NCBI RefSeq assembly: GCF_019331735.1
Contig: NZ_JAHBBH010000007.1
Span: 49,307 to 113,306 of the forward strand
Reading direction: 5' to 3'
Origin: Bifidobacterium miconis
GTDB taxonomy: Bacteria > Actinomycetota > Actinomycetes > Actinomycetales > Bifidobacteriaceae
Length of the DNA: 64,000 nucleotides
This document shows positions 17,184-26,972 of the stretch, piece after piece; position 1 is the first letter of the stretch; the number at the start of each line of letters is the position of its first letter. The notes beneath the pieces are model-generated. The model searched no databases. It was given only the letters and a program-made list of their open reading frames with translations, and was not told where the DNA came from. The translations under genes and the position numbers were made by a program.

Positions 17184-17234
17184 TGACTACCCCTCAGTCA
17201 CTGCGTGACAGCTCCCCTGACAAGGGGAGCCGAG
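17184..17234 (-). repeat. Family A two-hairpin repeat, copy R4
   Basis: Read on the minus strand, stem 1 is GGCTCCCCTTGTCAGGGGAG, stem 2 GTCAC-GCA-GTGAC, followed by TGAGGGGTAGTC. It lies 44 bases beyond the end of the FtsX-type gene and upstream of the permease gene. The second stem differs from all other copies yet stays paired. Confidence 0.8.
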
Positions 17235-17277
17235 AAAAAAGGAATGCAGCAGTTTAAGCCCGACAAAGCGCTGGGCG

Positions 17278-20200
17278 CTACTCCACCGATTTGAGGGAGA
17301 CGGCGGGGTCGATGCGGTCGAGGACCGGATTGGTGAAGACCTGCACGAGCAGCGCGAAGACGAGCGTGACCGCCGCGGCGATCGCATAGCTTTGCCAGCG
17401 CACGGTCACCTCGAAGTAGATGCCGGGCATGGCCAGCGCCGCCGTAAGCAGCCCGCCGACCCACCGGCCGACCGGCAGGCCGACGATCACGCCGAGCACG
17501 GTTAGGATCATCATTTCGCGGTTCACGTACCGGTGCACTTCGCGGTCGAAGAAGCCGAGCACCTTGAGCGTGGCCATTTCGCGCACGCGCTCCGACACGT
17601 TCGTGTTGGCGAGCGTGAACAGCACCACGAGCGCCAACCCTCCGGCCAACGCCACGATGAGCGCCACCACCGCGCCCATCAGGTCGAAGCTGAAACTGCG
17701 CCGCAGGTCGGCCGTGCTCGCCACACTGAGCACGTTCGCATCCTTGCCGAGCCGTTCCGCGTAGGCGATCTGCTCGTCGTCGGAGCCGCTGTATCGCGCG
17801 AAAATCGTGTTCATCTGCACGCCGTCGACCACGGTTTCCGGCGTATCGGCATTGGTCGCGTCTTTCGCGGAATCGCCGTCACTGTTTGCCGAATCTGCGG
17901 CTGAATCCGCAGCCGAATCCGCAGCCGAGCCCTGAGCCGAACCCATAGCCGTACCGGCCGCCGCAGCCTCGCCCGCACCCGCGCCGCCATCCGCAGTCCC
18001 GCCGAAGAACCGCCGGTAGTCGCCGGCCGTCACGTACACGTCCGAGCCGATCACCGACCGGCTGACCGCAACGACACGCACCTGCCTGCGTTGCGCCGAG
18101 CCGTTTTTAAGCGTGATCCGATCGCCGGCGCGCACGCCGAGCGCGTTCGCCGCGCTTTGCGCAACGATCACGCCGTTCGGCCGGCCGTATTCGAACGAGG
18201 ACAGGCGTATCGGCGAGCCGTCCGAGGCCGAGCGCAGGTCGACGATCCGGTCGAGCGCGGATTCGTCCGGCACGGTGACGATCTGCACGGTTTCCGTTTC
18301 GTTCATGCCGGTCGTGATTTCGCCGTTTTCGACTCGCGCCAGCGCGAACGAAGCGTCCGAAGCCGTCCCACCGGACGAATCGGACGTGCCGGACGAACCG
18401 GACGTGCCGGACGAATCGGAATCACCAGTCACATCGCCGGAGCCGGACGCCCCGGACGTCCCGGACGCATCATCGGCATCCGCAATCGCGCCATCGTCGC
18501 GCAGCCGCTCGAGCAGCGACGCGACGTGGTCGTGATCCGCCACGACCATCAGATCGTACCGGTACACGTCGCGATACTGCGTGACCGGCAGCGCGTCGAC
18601 CGTGTCACTGATCGCCAGCCCGCACACGATGAGCGCGGTGCAGCCGGCCACACCGCCGACCGTCATGATCAGCCGCGACTTGAACCGCACGAGGTTGCGC
18701 ACGGTGACCTTGTTAAGGAATTTCATGCGCCGCCACAGCGGCCCGATATGTTCGAGCAGCACGCGCGAGCCGGCCCTCGGAGCCTTCGGCCGCATGAGTT
18801 CGGCCGGCGTGCGCCGCAGTTCGCCGGCCACCGCGATCACCGTGGCCGCGACCACGCCGACCACGAACAGCGCGATGCCGACCGAGCCGGTCAGCCAGTC
18901 GTATTCGAAGCGCACGTCGGGCACGGTGTACAGTCCCTGCAGCACGACGAGCAGGAACGCCGGAATGCCGATGAATCCGGCGATCAGACCGAGTCCGCCG
19001 CCGATCAGGCAGGCGAGCGCGGCGAACAGCACATAGCGCGCGCCGATCGCGGCCGGCCCGTAGCCGAGCCCAACGTACGTGCCGATCAGGCCGCGCTCCT
19101 CTTCAACCATGCGCGTCATGGTCGTCAGGCTCATGAGCACGGCGACGAGCAGGAACACGACGGGGAACGCGCGGCCGATCGATTCGATCGAACTCAGGTC
19201 GGATTTGATCGCGCTGAATCCGCCGATCGCGGAGCGCGTCTGCACGTACCAGCGCGCTTCGGCGATGTCGTCGACGCGCTGCTGTTGCCGGTCGAACTCA
19301 TCGCTGACCTGCTGCTTGTTCTGGTCGAGCTTCTTCTGCGCGGCGGTGAGCTGCTTCTCGCCGTCGGCAAGCTTGGCTTCCGCGGTTTTCAGCTGCTTGC
19401 GGCCGGCTTCGAGCTTCTTGCGACCGTCCTTGAGCTCGGTTTCCCGCTTGTCGAGTTCCTTGGACTGTTCGTCGAGTTTGGCCGCGGTCTCGTCGAGTTG
19501 CTTGCCTTGCTGGTTGAGTTTGACGTTGCTGTCGGCGGCCTTGAGTTCCTGCGAGACGAGCTGCGTGTGCTGCTGGTCGAGTTGGGCCTGGGCTGGCGCG
19601 ATGGTGTTGTGCAGCGTGGCGGTGAGTTGGTCGCGTTGCTGAGCGAGCTGTTCGCGCTGTGCGGCGAGGCCGGAGCGCCGGGCGTCCAGTTGGCCGGCAA
19701 GCGCGCTGATTGAGGCCTGGTCAGGCTGCGATTGCGGCGCGCTGATGCCGAGCGCGGCGAGCTGTTTGCGCACGTTCGTCCACTGGTCGTTGGCACGGGA
19801 TTCGCCGCGGGATTGCGCGTTGGCTGCGTTGACGTTGGAGTTGTTGGCGTTGACCGTGCTGCCGGCTGCCGTATCGGACGCACCGGACGCACCGGAGCGG
19901 GCGGACCGACCGGACGCGGCGTCTCCGGCCGGCGGCAGTGCGGCGAGCGCGTTCTTGGCCTTGCCGATCGCGTCCAGCGTGCCGTCGATCGCGGCGATGC
20001 CCTGTTTCGCCTGCGCGATGCCGTCGTCGATCGGCTTGCGTTTGTCGGCGAGCGCGTTTTGCGCGGCGGTCAGCTGGGATCGCGCCGACTTGAGCTGCGC
20101 GTTGCCGGCGTCGAGCTGCGCGCGGGCCGTCTTGAGCTGCTCGCGACCGTCGTCGAGCTGCTGTTTGGCCTTGGCGATCTGCTCGCGCGCGTCCTTGATC

Positions 20201-21543
20201 TGCCGCTCGCCGTCCTTGATCTTGGCCTCGTTCTCGTCGAGCTTGCCGCGATTGGTTTCCAGCTCGTTGCGGCCTTTGAGCAGGTCAGCGGAGCTCTTGT
20301 CGAGTTTCGCCTGCGCGTCGTCGAACTGCTTGTCGGCCTTGGTTTTGGCGGCGTCGAGCTTGGCCTGGGCCGCGTCGACGAGCTGTTGGCGGCGGGCTTG
20401 CTGACGACTGGTCTGCACCTTGTGCTCGATGCGTTCGGCGACGGCGCGGACCGTGTCGTCATAGCGGCCGCCGAACGAGCTTTCGTCGACTGCGCCCGTG
20501 ACGGTGATGCTGATAGCGGTGTAGACGTCGCCGGTCACGCCGGCGGACGGCGCGAAGAACGTGTAGTCGGAGGCGATGGTCTGGCGGAACGCCTTGCTGC
20601 CGATGCCGTCGGGATTGCTCACGTCCTTGGGATCGAGGACTTCGCCGACGATGGTGAGTTTGGTCGGGAAGCGCGGGGATTGCTCGTCGGTCGCGTCGGC
20701 GGTGTTATCGGCATTGTCGGTCGGCGTGACGGTGAGCGTGTCGCCGATCTTCAGCCCACTATCCATCAGGAACTTCTTCGTGACCGCGACTTCGCCGGCA
20801 GCGGCCGGCATGCGGCCTTCCTGCAGATACGGTTGGTCAAGTTCGGCCGTGCCGATTTCGGCGAGCGTCACGGTTTTGGCCGTGCCGTCCACCTCGGTTT
20901 CGACGCTCTGGCTGCGCTCGGGCTGCACGGTCGCCACGCCTTCGATCGACTTGAGCGCGGCCACGTCGTCGTCGGTCAGGCCGAGCGTGGACAGCACCTG
21001 GATGTCGTGCAGTCCCTGAGCGTCGTAGAATCGGTCGGCGGCGAGGAACATGTCGCGGCAGCCGGCGTAGATGCCGGTGAGCACGGCCACGCCGAGCAGC
21101 GAAATCACGGCAATCGACACGAACCGCCTCCATCCGCGCAGCCAGCAGCGCAGCGTATCCTTCGCGAACGCGGCGGACATACCGCGGCCGGACGCGGCAC
21201 GGTCCGCAGCGTCCTCGTACGCGTCGCCCGCCGACGCATCGTACGCACCCCGGTCGGTCACCACGTCGTCCGACACGGACGCCAGTTCATCCTCGTACGC
21301 CGCAGCGGCCGCGGCATCCGCATCATCGGCGTCGTCCGCAGCCGAACGGCCAACGTTCACGGCGTACCGCGGAGCGTCATCATCATCCGTCATAGACGCT
21401 GGCGCCTCCTTGTACGCGACGTTCGTCATCGCGTCCGTGCCGCCGGCATCATCCGCAACGTTCGTATCCGCCGCACCGGCTTCGCCGTCAATCGCGCCGC
21501 CGGCCTTGCCGCTCATCTTGCCGTACCGCTGTTTGCGTCCCAT
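17278..21543 (-). CDS. Giant FtsX/MacB-like permease with extracytoplasmic coiled coil
   Basis: A 1421-residue ABC permease subunit. It has an acidic cytoplasmic N terminus (about 20-120) and a first membrane helix near 142-162. A MacB-like periplasmic domain follows to about 360, then about 390 residues of alternating Lys/Gln/Asp/Leu heptads (367-760) that predict long coiled coils, interrupted by a Ser/Ala/Asn-rich hinge near 545-580. The first FtsX membrane block is at about 790-905, another helix at 958-980, an outer domain with a Ser/Gly/Asp-rich linker, and the C-terminal FtsX block. The start MGRKQRYG follows the ATPase gene by 17 bases. Such systems transduce force from ATP hydrolysis to the cell surface, for export, peptide resistance or cell-wall hydrolase control. 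Confidence 0.88.
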   Translation of the reverse strand: MGRKQRYGKMSGKAGGAIDGEAGAADTNVADDAGGTDAMTNVAYKEAPASMTDDDDAPRYAVNVGRSAADDADDADAAAAAAYEDELASVSDDVVTDRGAYDASAGDAYEDAADRAASGRGMSAAFAKDTLRCWLRGWRRFVSIAVISLLGVAVLTGIYAGCRDMFLAADRFYDAQGLHDIQVLSTLGLTDDDVAALKSIEGVATVQPERSQSVETEVDGTAKTVTLAEIGTAELDQPYLQEGRMPAAAGEVAVTKKFLMDSGLKIGDTLTVTPTDNADNTADATDEQSPRFPTKLTIVGEVLDPKDVSNPDGIGSKAFRQTIASDYTFFAPSAGVTGDVYTAISITVTGAVDESSFGGRYDDTVRAVAERIEHKVQTSRQQARRQQLVDAAQAKLDAAKTKADKQFDDAQAKLDKSSADLLKGRNELETNRGKLDENEAKIKDGERQIKDAREQIAKAKQQLDDGREQLKTARAQLDAGNAQLKSARSQLTAAQNALADKRKPIDDGIAQAKQGIAAIDGTLDAIGKAKNALAALPPAGDAASGRSARSGASGASDTAAGSTVNANNSNVNAANAQSRGESRANDQWTNVRKQLAALGISAPQSQPDQASISALAGQLDARRSGLAAQREQLAQQRDQLTATLHNTIAPAQAQLDQQHTQLVSQELKAADSNVKLNQQGKQLDETAAKLDEQSKELDKRETELKDGRKKLEAGRKQLKTAEAKLADGEKQLTAAQKKLDQNKQQVSDEFDRQQQRVDDIAEARWYVQTRSAIGGFSAIKSDLSSIESIGRAFPVVFLLVAVLMSLTTMTRMVEEERGLIGTYVGLGYGPAAIGARYVLFAALACLIGGGLGLIAGFIGIPAFLLVVLQGLYTVPDVRFEYDWLTGSVGIALFVVGVVAATVIAVAGELRRTPAELMRPKAPRAGSRVLLEHIGPLWRRMKFLNKVTVRNLVRFKSRLIMTVGGVAGCTALIVCGLAISDTVDALPVTQYRDVYRYDLMVVADHDHVASLLERLRDDGAIADADDASGTSGASGSGDVTGDSDSSGTSGSSGTSDSSGGTASDASFALARVENGEITTGMNETETVQIVTVPDESALDRIVDLRSASDGSPIRLSSFEYGRPNGVIVAQSAANALGVRAGDRITLKNGSAQRRQVRVVAVSRSVIGSDVYVTAGDYRRFFGGTADGGAGAGEAAAAGTAMGSAQGSAADSAADSAADSANSDGDSAKDATNADTPETVVDGVQMNTIFARYSGSDDEQIAYAERLGKDANVLSVASTADLRRSFSFDLMGAVVALIVALAGGLALVVLFTLANTNVSERVREMATLKVLGFFDREVHRYVNREMMILTVLGVIVGLPVGRWVGGLLTAALAMPGIYFEVTVRWQSYAIAAAVTLVFALLVQVFTNPVLDRIDPAVSLKSVE

Positions 21544-21560
21544 CGTAACCACCCGCCGTT

Positions 21561-22262
21561 TCACCACTCGATGTCGGCGATCGGCGTGGGCGCGGGGTTC
21601 GTCTCCTCGCTCGTCACCTTGCCGGAACGGAAGCGGATCACCTTGTGCGCCATGGGCGCGAGCGCGGAGTTGTGCGTGATGATCATGACCGTCATGCCCT
21701 CCTCGTGGCAGATGGTCTGCAGCAGCTGCAGCACCTCCTTGCCGGTTTCGTAGTCGAGCGCGCCGGTCGGCTCGTCGCACAGCAGCAGTTTCGGCTTCTT
21801 CGCGATCGCGCGCGCGATGGAGACGCGCTGCTGCTCGCCGCCGCTCAGTTGCGCGGGGAAGTTGTTGAGCCGGTGCTCTAGGCCGACTTTGCGCAGCGTG
21901 TCGGCCGGGTCGAAATGGTCGGGGCAGATCTGGCTGGCGAGCTCCACGTTTTCAAGCGCGGTCAGGTTCGGCACGAGATTGTAGAACTGGAAGACGAAGC
22001 CGATGTCGGTGCGGCGGTAGGCGATCAGGTCGCGCTTGCGCAGGCCGGTGATGTCGCGCCCGCCGACGACCACACGGCCGGACGTGGCCGTGTCCATGCC
22101 GCCGAGAATGTTGAGCGCCGTGGTTTTGCCCGCGCCGGATTGGCCGAGGATGACGGTCAGTTCGCCCGCGTCCGCGGTGAAACTGGCACCGTCGAGCGCA
22201 CGGATCACCGTTTCGCCGGCCGGGTACTCCTTGGTCACCTCGTCGAACTCGATATACGTCAT
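21561..22262 (-). CDS. ABC transporter ATPase, MacB/LolD type
   Basis: A 233-residue ATPase that drives the FtsX-type permease encoded 17 bases downstream. Walker A is GQSGAGKTT, signature LSGGEQQR, Walker [13 protein letters not shown], and the H-loop MIITHNSA. The pattern [20 protein letters not shown] is typical of the MacB/LolD/FtsE group, which work as mechanotransmitters rather than as substrate channels. A divergent amino acid permease lies upstream. Confidence 0.93.
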   Translation of the reverse strand: MTYIEFDEVTKEYPAGETVIRALDGASFTADAGELTVILGQSGAGKTTALNILGGMDTATSGRVVVGGRDITGLRKRDLIAYRRTDIGFVFQFYNLVPNLTALENVELASQICPDHFDPADTLRKVGLEHRLNNFPAQLSGGEQQRVSIARAIAKKPKLLLCDEPTGALDYETGKEVLQLLQTICHEEGMTVMIITHNSALAPMAHKVIRFRSGKVTSEETNPAPTPIADIEW

Positions 22263-22593
22263 CGCGCACCCCCATCGTGCCGTTTACAGCCGGTCAGGCG
22301 ATGCAACGGCGGACCGGTCATACTCCCTACATTCTCCCACATCGTCGGCCCGATGCAGCGTATCGACGCAGTCGGCGCCGGACGCAACCGAGGCGACCAA
22401 CACAACCGAGTCGCGACCGAGCGACGAACTTACGCGTCGACCGTACGTGCGGCGAGATATGACAACGTCCGCATTACCTATCGGCCTTACAATACCTTCG
22501 TTTACAGGTACGCATGCAGCATCGCGCCGAACGCAACACCGCACGTCGCGTCGACCGCCGGCTACAGGCGACAACCGAGAGATTGGAGAGCAT
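22263..22593. other. Divergent promoter region between ABC ATPase and permease
   Basis: This 331-base gap separates two divergently transcribed units and must contain both promoters. Apart from the GGAGAG ribosome site of the permease, I recognise no operator or small gene. Confidence 0.5.
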
Positions 22594-24069
22594 ATGGTCG
22601 ACAAGACCACCGCGCCGGCGCGCAAGTCGCGCGAAACCGACGACGTGCCGGTGCCGGCGACGCTGCGCAAATCACTGAAAAACCGCCATATTCAGCTCAT
22701 CGCACTGGGCGGCGCGATCGGCACGGGCCTGTTCTACGGTTCGAGCGAGTCGATTTCGCTGGCCGGCCCGTCGATTCTGCTGGCGTATCTGGTCGGCGGC
22801 CTCGCGATCTTCATGATCGTGCGCGCGCTGAGCGAAATGTCGGTCGAGGATCCGAAGGCCGGCGCGTTCAGCTACTACGCGACCCGCTACTGGTCAAAGC
22901 GCGCCGGATTCGTGAGCGGCTGGAACTACTGGTTCAACTACATCCTCGTGTCGATGGTCGAGCTGTCAGTCGTCGGCAGCTTCGTCAACTACTGGTTCCC
23001 GAACATCCCGCAGTGGGTGTCCGCGGCCGTGTTCCTCGTGGTCATCGCCGCCGCGAACCTGCTCGGCGTGAGCAAGTTCGGCGAGTTCGAGTTCTGGTTC
23101 GCGATCATCAAGATCGTGGCCGTCGTCGCGATGATCCTCGGCGGCCTCGCCGTGCTCGTCGCGGGGCTTCCGACCGACTCGGGCATCAAGGCCAGCTTCG
23201 CGAACTGGTTCGCGATCGACGGCGGCTTCTTCCCGCACGGCCTCATGCAGCGCACGGCCGACGGCCAGTGGACCGGTCTGCTCATGGCCCTGTGCGTCGT
23301 CATGTTCAGCTTCGGCGGCACCGAGCTGATCGGCATCACCGCGGGCGAAACGGAGAACCCGCGCACGACGATCCCGCGCGCGACGAACGGCATCATCTGG
23401 CGTATTCTCGTGTTCTACATCGGCGCGCTCGGCGTGATCATGGCCGTGGTGCCGTGGAACACGATCGACGGCAAGTCCAGCCCGTTCGTGCAGATCTTCG
23501 ACTCGGTGGGCGTGCACGCGGCCGCCGGCATCCTCAACTTCGTGTGCCTGACCGCCGTGATGAGCGTCTACAACTCCGGCCTGTACGCGAACTCGCGCAT
23601 GCTGTACTCACTCGCCAAGCAAGGCAACGCACCCGCGTACCTCGGCAAGCTGAACTCGCGCGGCGTGCCGGTGGCCGGCGTGATCACGTCCGCGATCATC
23701 ACGGCGCTGGCCGTGGTCGTCGTGTTCCTGTGGCCGGCGTTCGCGTTCAACTATCTCATGTCGATCGCGACGATCGCCGGCGTGATCAACTGGTCGATGA
23801 TCATGATCACGGAAGTGCATTTCCGCAAGGTCGTCGCGGCGGGCGACGGCCCAGCGGAACTCGCCGGACTGCACGGCGACGAGGCGCTGGACAAGATCCA
23901 GTTCAAGCTGCCGCTCGCGAACGCGATGCCGTACATCGTGCTCGCGTTCCTCGCGCTGGTGGTGGTGCTCATGTGCTTCTCGCCGAGCTACCGCATCGCG
24001 GTGGTGGCCGGCGTGATCTGGTTGGCCGTGCTGCTGGTCGCCTACCAGCTCACGCAGGCGCGCAAGTAG
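22594..24069 (+). CDS. Amino acid permease of the APC family
   Basis: A 491-residue amino acid:proton symporter with about twelve membrane helices. The N-terminal signature LKNRHIQLIALGGAIGTGLF, SGPSILLAYLVGG-type helix 2, ETENPRTTIPRATNGIIWRI and the SVYNSGLYANSRMLYSLA segment place it in the AAT group with LysP, AroP and ProY; substrate is not certain. ATG 22594 has a GGAGAG site. It is followed by a strong terminator. Its sequence is clearly related to, but distinct from, the permease at 15505-17010. Confidence 0.88.
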   Translation: MVDKTTAPARKSRETDDVPVPATLRKSLKNRHIQLIALGGAIGTGLFYGSSESISLAGPSILLAYLVGGLAIFMIVRALSEMSVEDPKAGAFSYYATRYWSKRAGFVSGWNYWFNYILVSMVELSVVGSFVNYWFPNIPQWVSAAVFLVVIAAANLLGVSKFGEFEFWFAIIKIVAVVAMILGGLAVLVAGLPTDSGIKASFANWFAIDGGFFPHGLMQRTADGQWTGLLMALCVVMFSFGGTELIGITAGETENPRTTIPRATNGIIWRILVFYIGALGVIMAVVPWNTIDGKSSPFVQIFDSVGVHAAAGILNFVCLTAVMSVYNSGLYANSRMLYSLAKQGNAPAYLGKLNSRGVPVAGVITSAIITALAVVVVFLWPAFAFNYLMSIATIAGVINWSMIMITEVHFRKVVAAGDGPAELAGLHGDEALDKIQFKLPLANAMPYIVLAFLALVVVLMCFSPSYRIAVVAGVIWLAVLLVAYQLTQARK

Positions 24070-24164
24070 AAGTTCTCACCACCGCTCATGTGCCGCCGCA
24101 GACTCCCCGTAGGCGTCAAGGCAGGCAGTGCGGCGGCCGTGGCGGCCATATGACAGGCATTCTC

Positions 24165-24219
24165 AAAGGCCGTGACCTGGTCCACCGATAACCTATCGGC
24201 AGCCAGGCCACGGCCTTTT
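24165..24219 (+). terminator. Terminator of the amino acid permease
   Basis: AAAGGCCGTGACCTGG (24165-24180) pairs with CCAGGCCACGGCCTTT (24203-24218) with one mismatch, with a small inner CCGATA/TATCGG helix, and runs into TTTT. Confidence 0.8.
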
Positions 24220-24225
24220 GCCGTC

Positions 24226-24306
24226 CAAAAACGGGAATGAAATCATGCTCAGCGCTATGAAAAACGTGAATCATATGCGCTGATTCAGATGCAAAAACGG
24301 GAATGA
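24226..24306. repeat. 15-base direct repeat upstream of the DUF4143 ATPase
   Basis: CAAAAACGGGAATGA occurs at 24226-24240 and 24292-24306. The sequence between and after is AT-rich relative to its surroundings and should contain the promoter of the ATPase gene (for example TTTGGT, 16 bases, TACTAT near 24318-24346). The repeats may be operator sites. Confidence 0.6.
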
Positions 24307-24372
24307 TACGTCGAATTTTGGTATATTTTTCGTTGAAATACTATGCTTTTCAATACCTGAGAAGGAACCATC

Positions 24373-25716
24373 GTGATTGAACGAAAAGCCTATGCGCAGA
24401 TGATGGCGTGGAAGAGTTTGAAAACCCGTCAGGGCCTGCTGGTCACCGGCGCCCGGCAGGTCGGGAAGACCACGCTCATCAGGCACTTCGGAGCAGCCAA
24501 CTATCGTCATGTCGCCGAAATCAACTTCATCGAAATGCCGCAAGCCGTGACAACCGTGGCCAAGGCCACCGACGTCAACGATTTGCTGTTGCGACTGTCC
24601 GTGCTCTCCGGCACGCAGATCACGCCCGGCGAGACGCTGCTGTTTCTCGACGAAATCCAAGCATGCGAGGACATGCTTACATGGCTGAAGTTCCTTGCCG
24701 AAATGAAGGGTCTGGACGTCATCGTTTCCGGGTCACTATTGGGCATCGACGTATTCAACGTGCGTTCGATTCCCGTGGGATTTCTGCAGACCATGCGCAT
24801 GTATCCGCTGGATTTCGCGGAGTTCTGCGCAGCATGCTCATTACCCGCGTCAGCCATGGACACCGTTTCCGAATGCCTGCAGGGGAATCGTCCCATTCCC
24901 GATTTCCTGCATGACAAGTTCACCGACCTGTGGTACAAGTACCTGCTTATCGGCGGCATGCCCGACGCCGTGCAGTCGTTTGTCGATTCTTCGGACATCA
25001 ACAAGGTGCGAAACACACAGCAGGCCATTTTCGACACCTATGAATACGACATCACCAAGTACGTCGGAGCGCCGGTTGAACGGCGGCACATCAAAACCGT
25101 CTACGAGATGATCCCCAGCCAGCTCAACGCCGAAAACAAACGGTTCAAGTTCTCCAAACTTGGCGAAAACGTGCGGTTCGCGCACATGCAAACCGCATTC
25201 GACTGGCTCGCGAACGCCGGCATCGCACTGCCGACGCCGCGCGTGCAGGATCCGGAATACCCGTTGGACGCGCACGACGATCTCAGTTCGTTCAAGCTGT
25301 ATCTCAACGATGTCGGACTGCTCACGTCGCGTCTGATGCGCAGCGTCGATCTGGATATCATCAACCATCGCTCGACCATGAACTACGGGTCGATTTTCGA
25401 GAACGCCGCGGCGCAGGAACTGTCCGCGCAGGGATTCGGATTGCATTATTACAACCGCAGCAGAATCGGTGAAGTGGATTTCGTCATCCAGCATGGGCTG
25501 GATTCCATTTCGCTGGCCGAAATCAAATCCGGCAAGGACTACACGCGTCACCGCGCCATGAACAATCTGCTCGCCACCGGCAACTACAGCTTCGCGCATG
25601 CCTACGTCTTCCACGACGGCAACGTCGAGACAGGAACCGCCGATTCAGCATCGTCCCGGATCATCGAATATCGCCCGATCTACACCATCGGATGGCTGGA
25701 CCCGAACCAGCAGTAG
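24373..25716 (+). CDS. AAA_14/DUF4143 ATPase with nuclease-like C-terminal domain
   Basis: A 447-residue protein beginning at GTG 24373 after GAGAAGGAACC. Walker A is GARQVGKTTL (about 27-36) and Walker B TLLFLDEIQ; the following ATPase core is AAA_14. The C-terminal half is DUF4143 and contains GEVDFVIQ and LAEIKSGKDY (about 367-385), a spacing that resembles the PD-(D/E)XK nuclease core D...ExK. These proteins are common, often multicopy, in gut bacteria; their biochemical role is not established. The gene is a single transcriptional unit, with an AT-richer upstream region and a strong hairpin after it, as for an independently acquired module. Confidence 0.88.
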   Translation: MIERKAYAQMMAWKSLKTRQGLLVTGARQVGKTTLIRHFGAANYRHVAEINFIEMPQAVTTVAKATDVNDLLLRLSVLSGTQITPGETLLFLDEIQACEDMLTWLKFLAEMKGLDVIVSGSLLGIDVFNVRSIPVGFLQTMRMYPLDFAEFCAACSLPASAMDTVSECLQGNRPIPDFLHDKFTDLWYKYLLIGGMPDAVQSFVDSSDINKVRNTQQAIFDTYEYDITKYVGAPVERRHIKTVYEMIPSQLNAENKRFKFSKLGENVRFAHMQTAFDWLANAGIALPTPRVQDPEYPLDAHDDLSSFKLYLNDVGLLTSRLMRSVDLDIINHRSTMNYGSIFENAAAQELSAQGFGLHYYNRSRIGEVDFVIQHGLDSISLAEIKSGKDYTRHRAMNNLLATGNYSFAHAYVFHDGNVETGTADSASSRIIEYRPIYTIGWLDPNQQ

Positions 25717-25737
25717 CAGCAAGTAGGCGCGCAAGTA

Positions 25738-25781
25738 GTTTGTACGAGGGTCCGGTCAGTCGACCGGACCCTCGTACGAAC
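25738..25781. terminator. Bidirectional hairpin between ATPase and LacI genes
   Basis: A 20-base arm (25738-25757) pairs with 25762-25781 around AGTC, with one G-T wobble. It lies between two convergent genes and has T residues at the base of the stem on the upstream side only. Confidence 0.65.
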
Positions 25782-25794
25782 ATGACTGAGCGAT

Positions 25795-26832
25795 TCACGC
25801 GGCGGACACGGCGGCGGTGCTGCCGCGTTCGATGAGACGGTACGGATCCTCCGGCTCGGAGTCGACCTGCTCGCCGTCGATCATGCGCAACAGCATGGAA
25901 CCCGCCTTGGCGCCGATCGAGCGCACGTCGCGGTGCAGCGCGGTCAGCGTCGGCGTGGCCGACGTGCAGGACGGCGAATCGTCCCACGCCACGATCGACA
26001 GATCGCCCGGCACGGATACGCCGCGCGAGATGGCGGCGCGGGCGGCCGCGACGGCGGTGGAGTCCGTGTCGCATACGATGGCGGTCGGCGAATCGCCGAA
26101 TTCCAGCAGTGTCAGGCACAGTTGCGCGCCGGCTTCGGCCAGATACTTGCCGTGCAGCGTGGTGCAGCGCATGCCGAGTTTGGCGCATTCGTCGGCCGTG
26201 GCCTGATCGCGCACGATGGTGTGCACGTATTCCTCCGGTCCGGCGATGCGGGCGATGTTGCGATGGCCGAGTCCGTGCAGGTAGCGCACCACCATGCGGG
26301 CTCCCTCGTCGTCGGAGCTGTACAGGGTGGGCAGTCCCTTGGTCACGGCCCATTGCGACAGGAACACGGCCTTGGCTTCGGGGTGGGCGCGGAACAGCGC
26401 CAGTCGCGGATCGCCGAGTTCGACGCCCATGATCAGGTGCGCGTCGACCGCTCCGGACGCGATCCACTCTTCGTAGATGTGGCATGCCGCCTGCGCGCCG
26501 CCGGCGGTCATGCGCAGCGTGATCGAATAGTCGCGCGGGTCCAGCACCTGGCACAGGCCGGCGAGGCAGTCCATGGTGAACATGCCCGCGCCGAAGTTGT
26601 CGGCGTCGTCCACGAGCTGCACCACACCGATCGTGCGCATGCTCGCGTCGGACAGGGATTTGGCGGCGTTGTTGGGCTTCCAACCCATCGCACGCGCCAC
26701 GTCGAGCACTTTGGCGCGCGTGGCGTCCGAGACGCCAGGCTTGCCGTTCAGCGCGTAGGAGACGGCGCTTTTCGAAACGCCGGCCGCTTTGGCCACATCC
26801 GTAATAGTGATGGTCGTCTTCGGCATGGTCAT
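25795..26832 (-). CDS. LacI-family transcriptional regulator of the mannoside locus
   Basis: A 345-residue repressor with an N-terminal helix-turn-helix (TITDVAKAAGVSKSAVSYAL) and hinge helix KSLSDA, followed by a sugar-binding periplasmic-binding-protein-like domain (HGLGHRNIARIAGPEEY, IVCDTDSTAVAAARA, SIVAWDDSPSCTS). ATG 26832 follows AAGGAG by ten bases; a start three codons inside is possible. It lies downstream of, and is oriented with, the beta-mannosidase and importer genes and probably controls them. A CTGAAC-N2-GTTCAG operator sits just upstream of its own start. Confidence 0.92.
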   Translation of the reverse strand: MTMPKTTITITDVAKAAGVSKSAVSYALNGKPGVSDATRAKVLDVARAMGWKPNNAAKSLSDASMRTIGVVQLVDDADNFGAGMFTMDCLAGLCQVLDPRDYSITLRMTAGGAQAACHIYEEWIASGAVDAHLIMGVELGDPRLALFRAHPEAKAVFLSQWAVTKGLPTLYSSDDEGARMVVRYLHGLGHRNIARIAGPEEYVHTIVRDQATADECAKLGMRCTTLHGKYLAEAGAQLCLTLLEFGDSPTAIVCDTDSTAVAAARAAISRGVSVPGDLSIVAWDDSPSCTSATPTLTALHRDVRSIGAKAGSMLLRMIDGEQVDSEPEDPYRLIERGSTAAVSAA

Positions 26833-26863
26833 CGCGTCAGTTCTCCTTGAGTCATACACTGAA

Positions 26864-26877
26864 CTGAACCTGTTCAG
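26864..26877. promoter_or_regulatory. Candidate LacI operator before the regulator gene
   Basis: CTGAACCTGTTCAG is a 6+2+6 inverted repeat 32 bases upstream of the LacI-family gene's ATG, a position suiting autoregulation. Confidence 0.5.
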
Positions 26878-26972
26878 CAACTATTGGTAGCCTAGCCGGA
26901 CGGCGGTATGACGGCGGCGGAGCGGCACATGCAGTGGTACGCCCCGCCGCACGTTTGGGATTGCGCACGATT

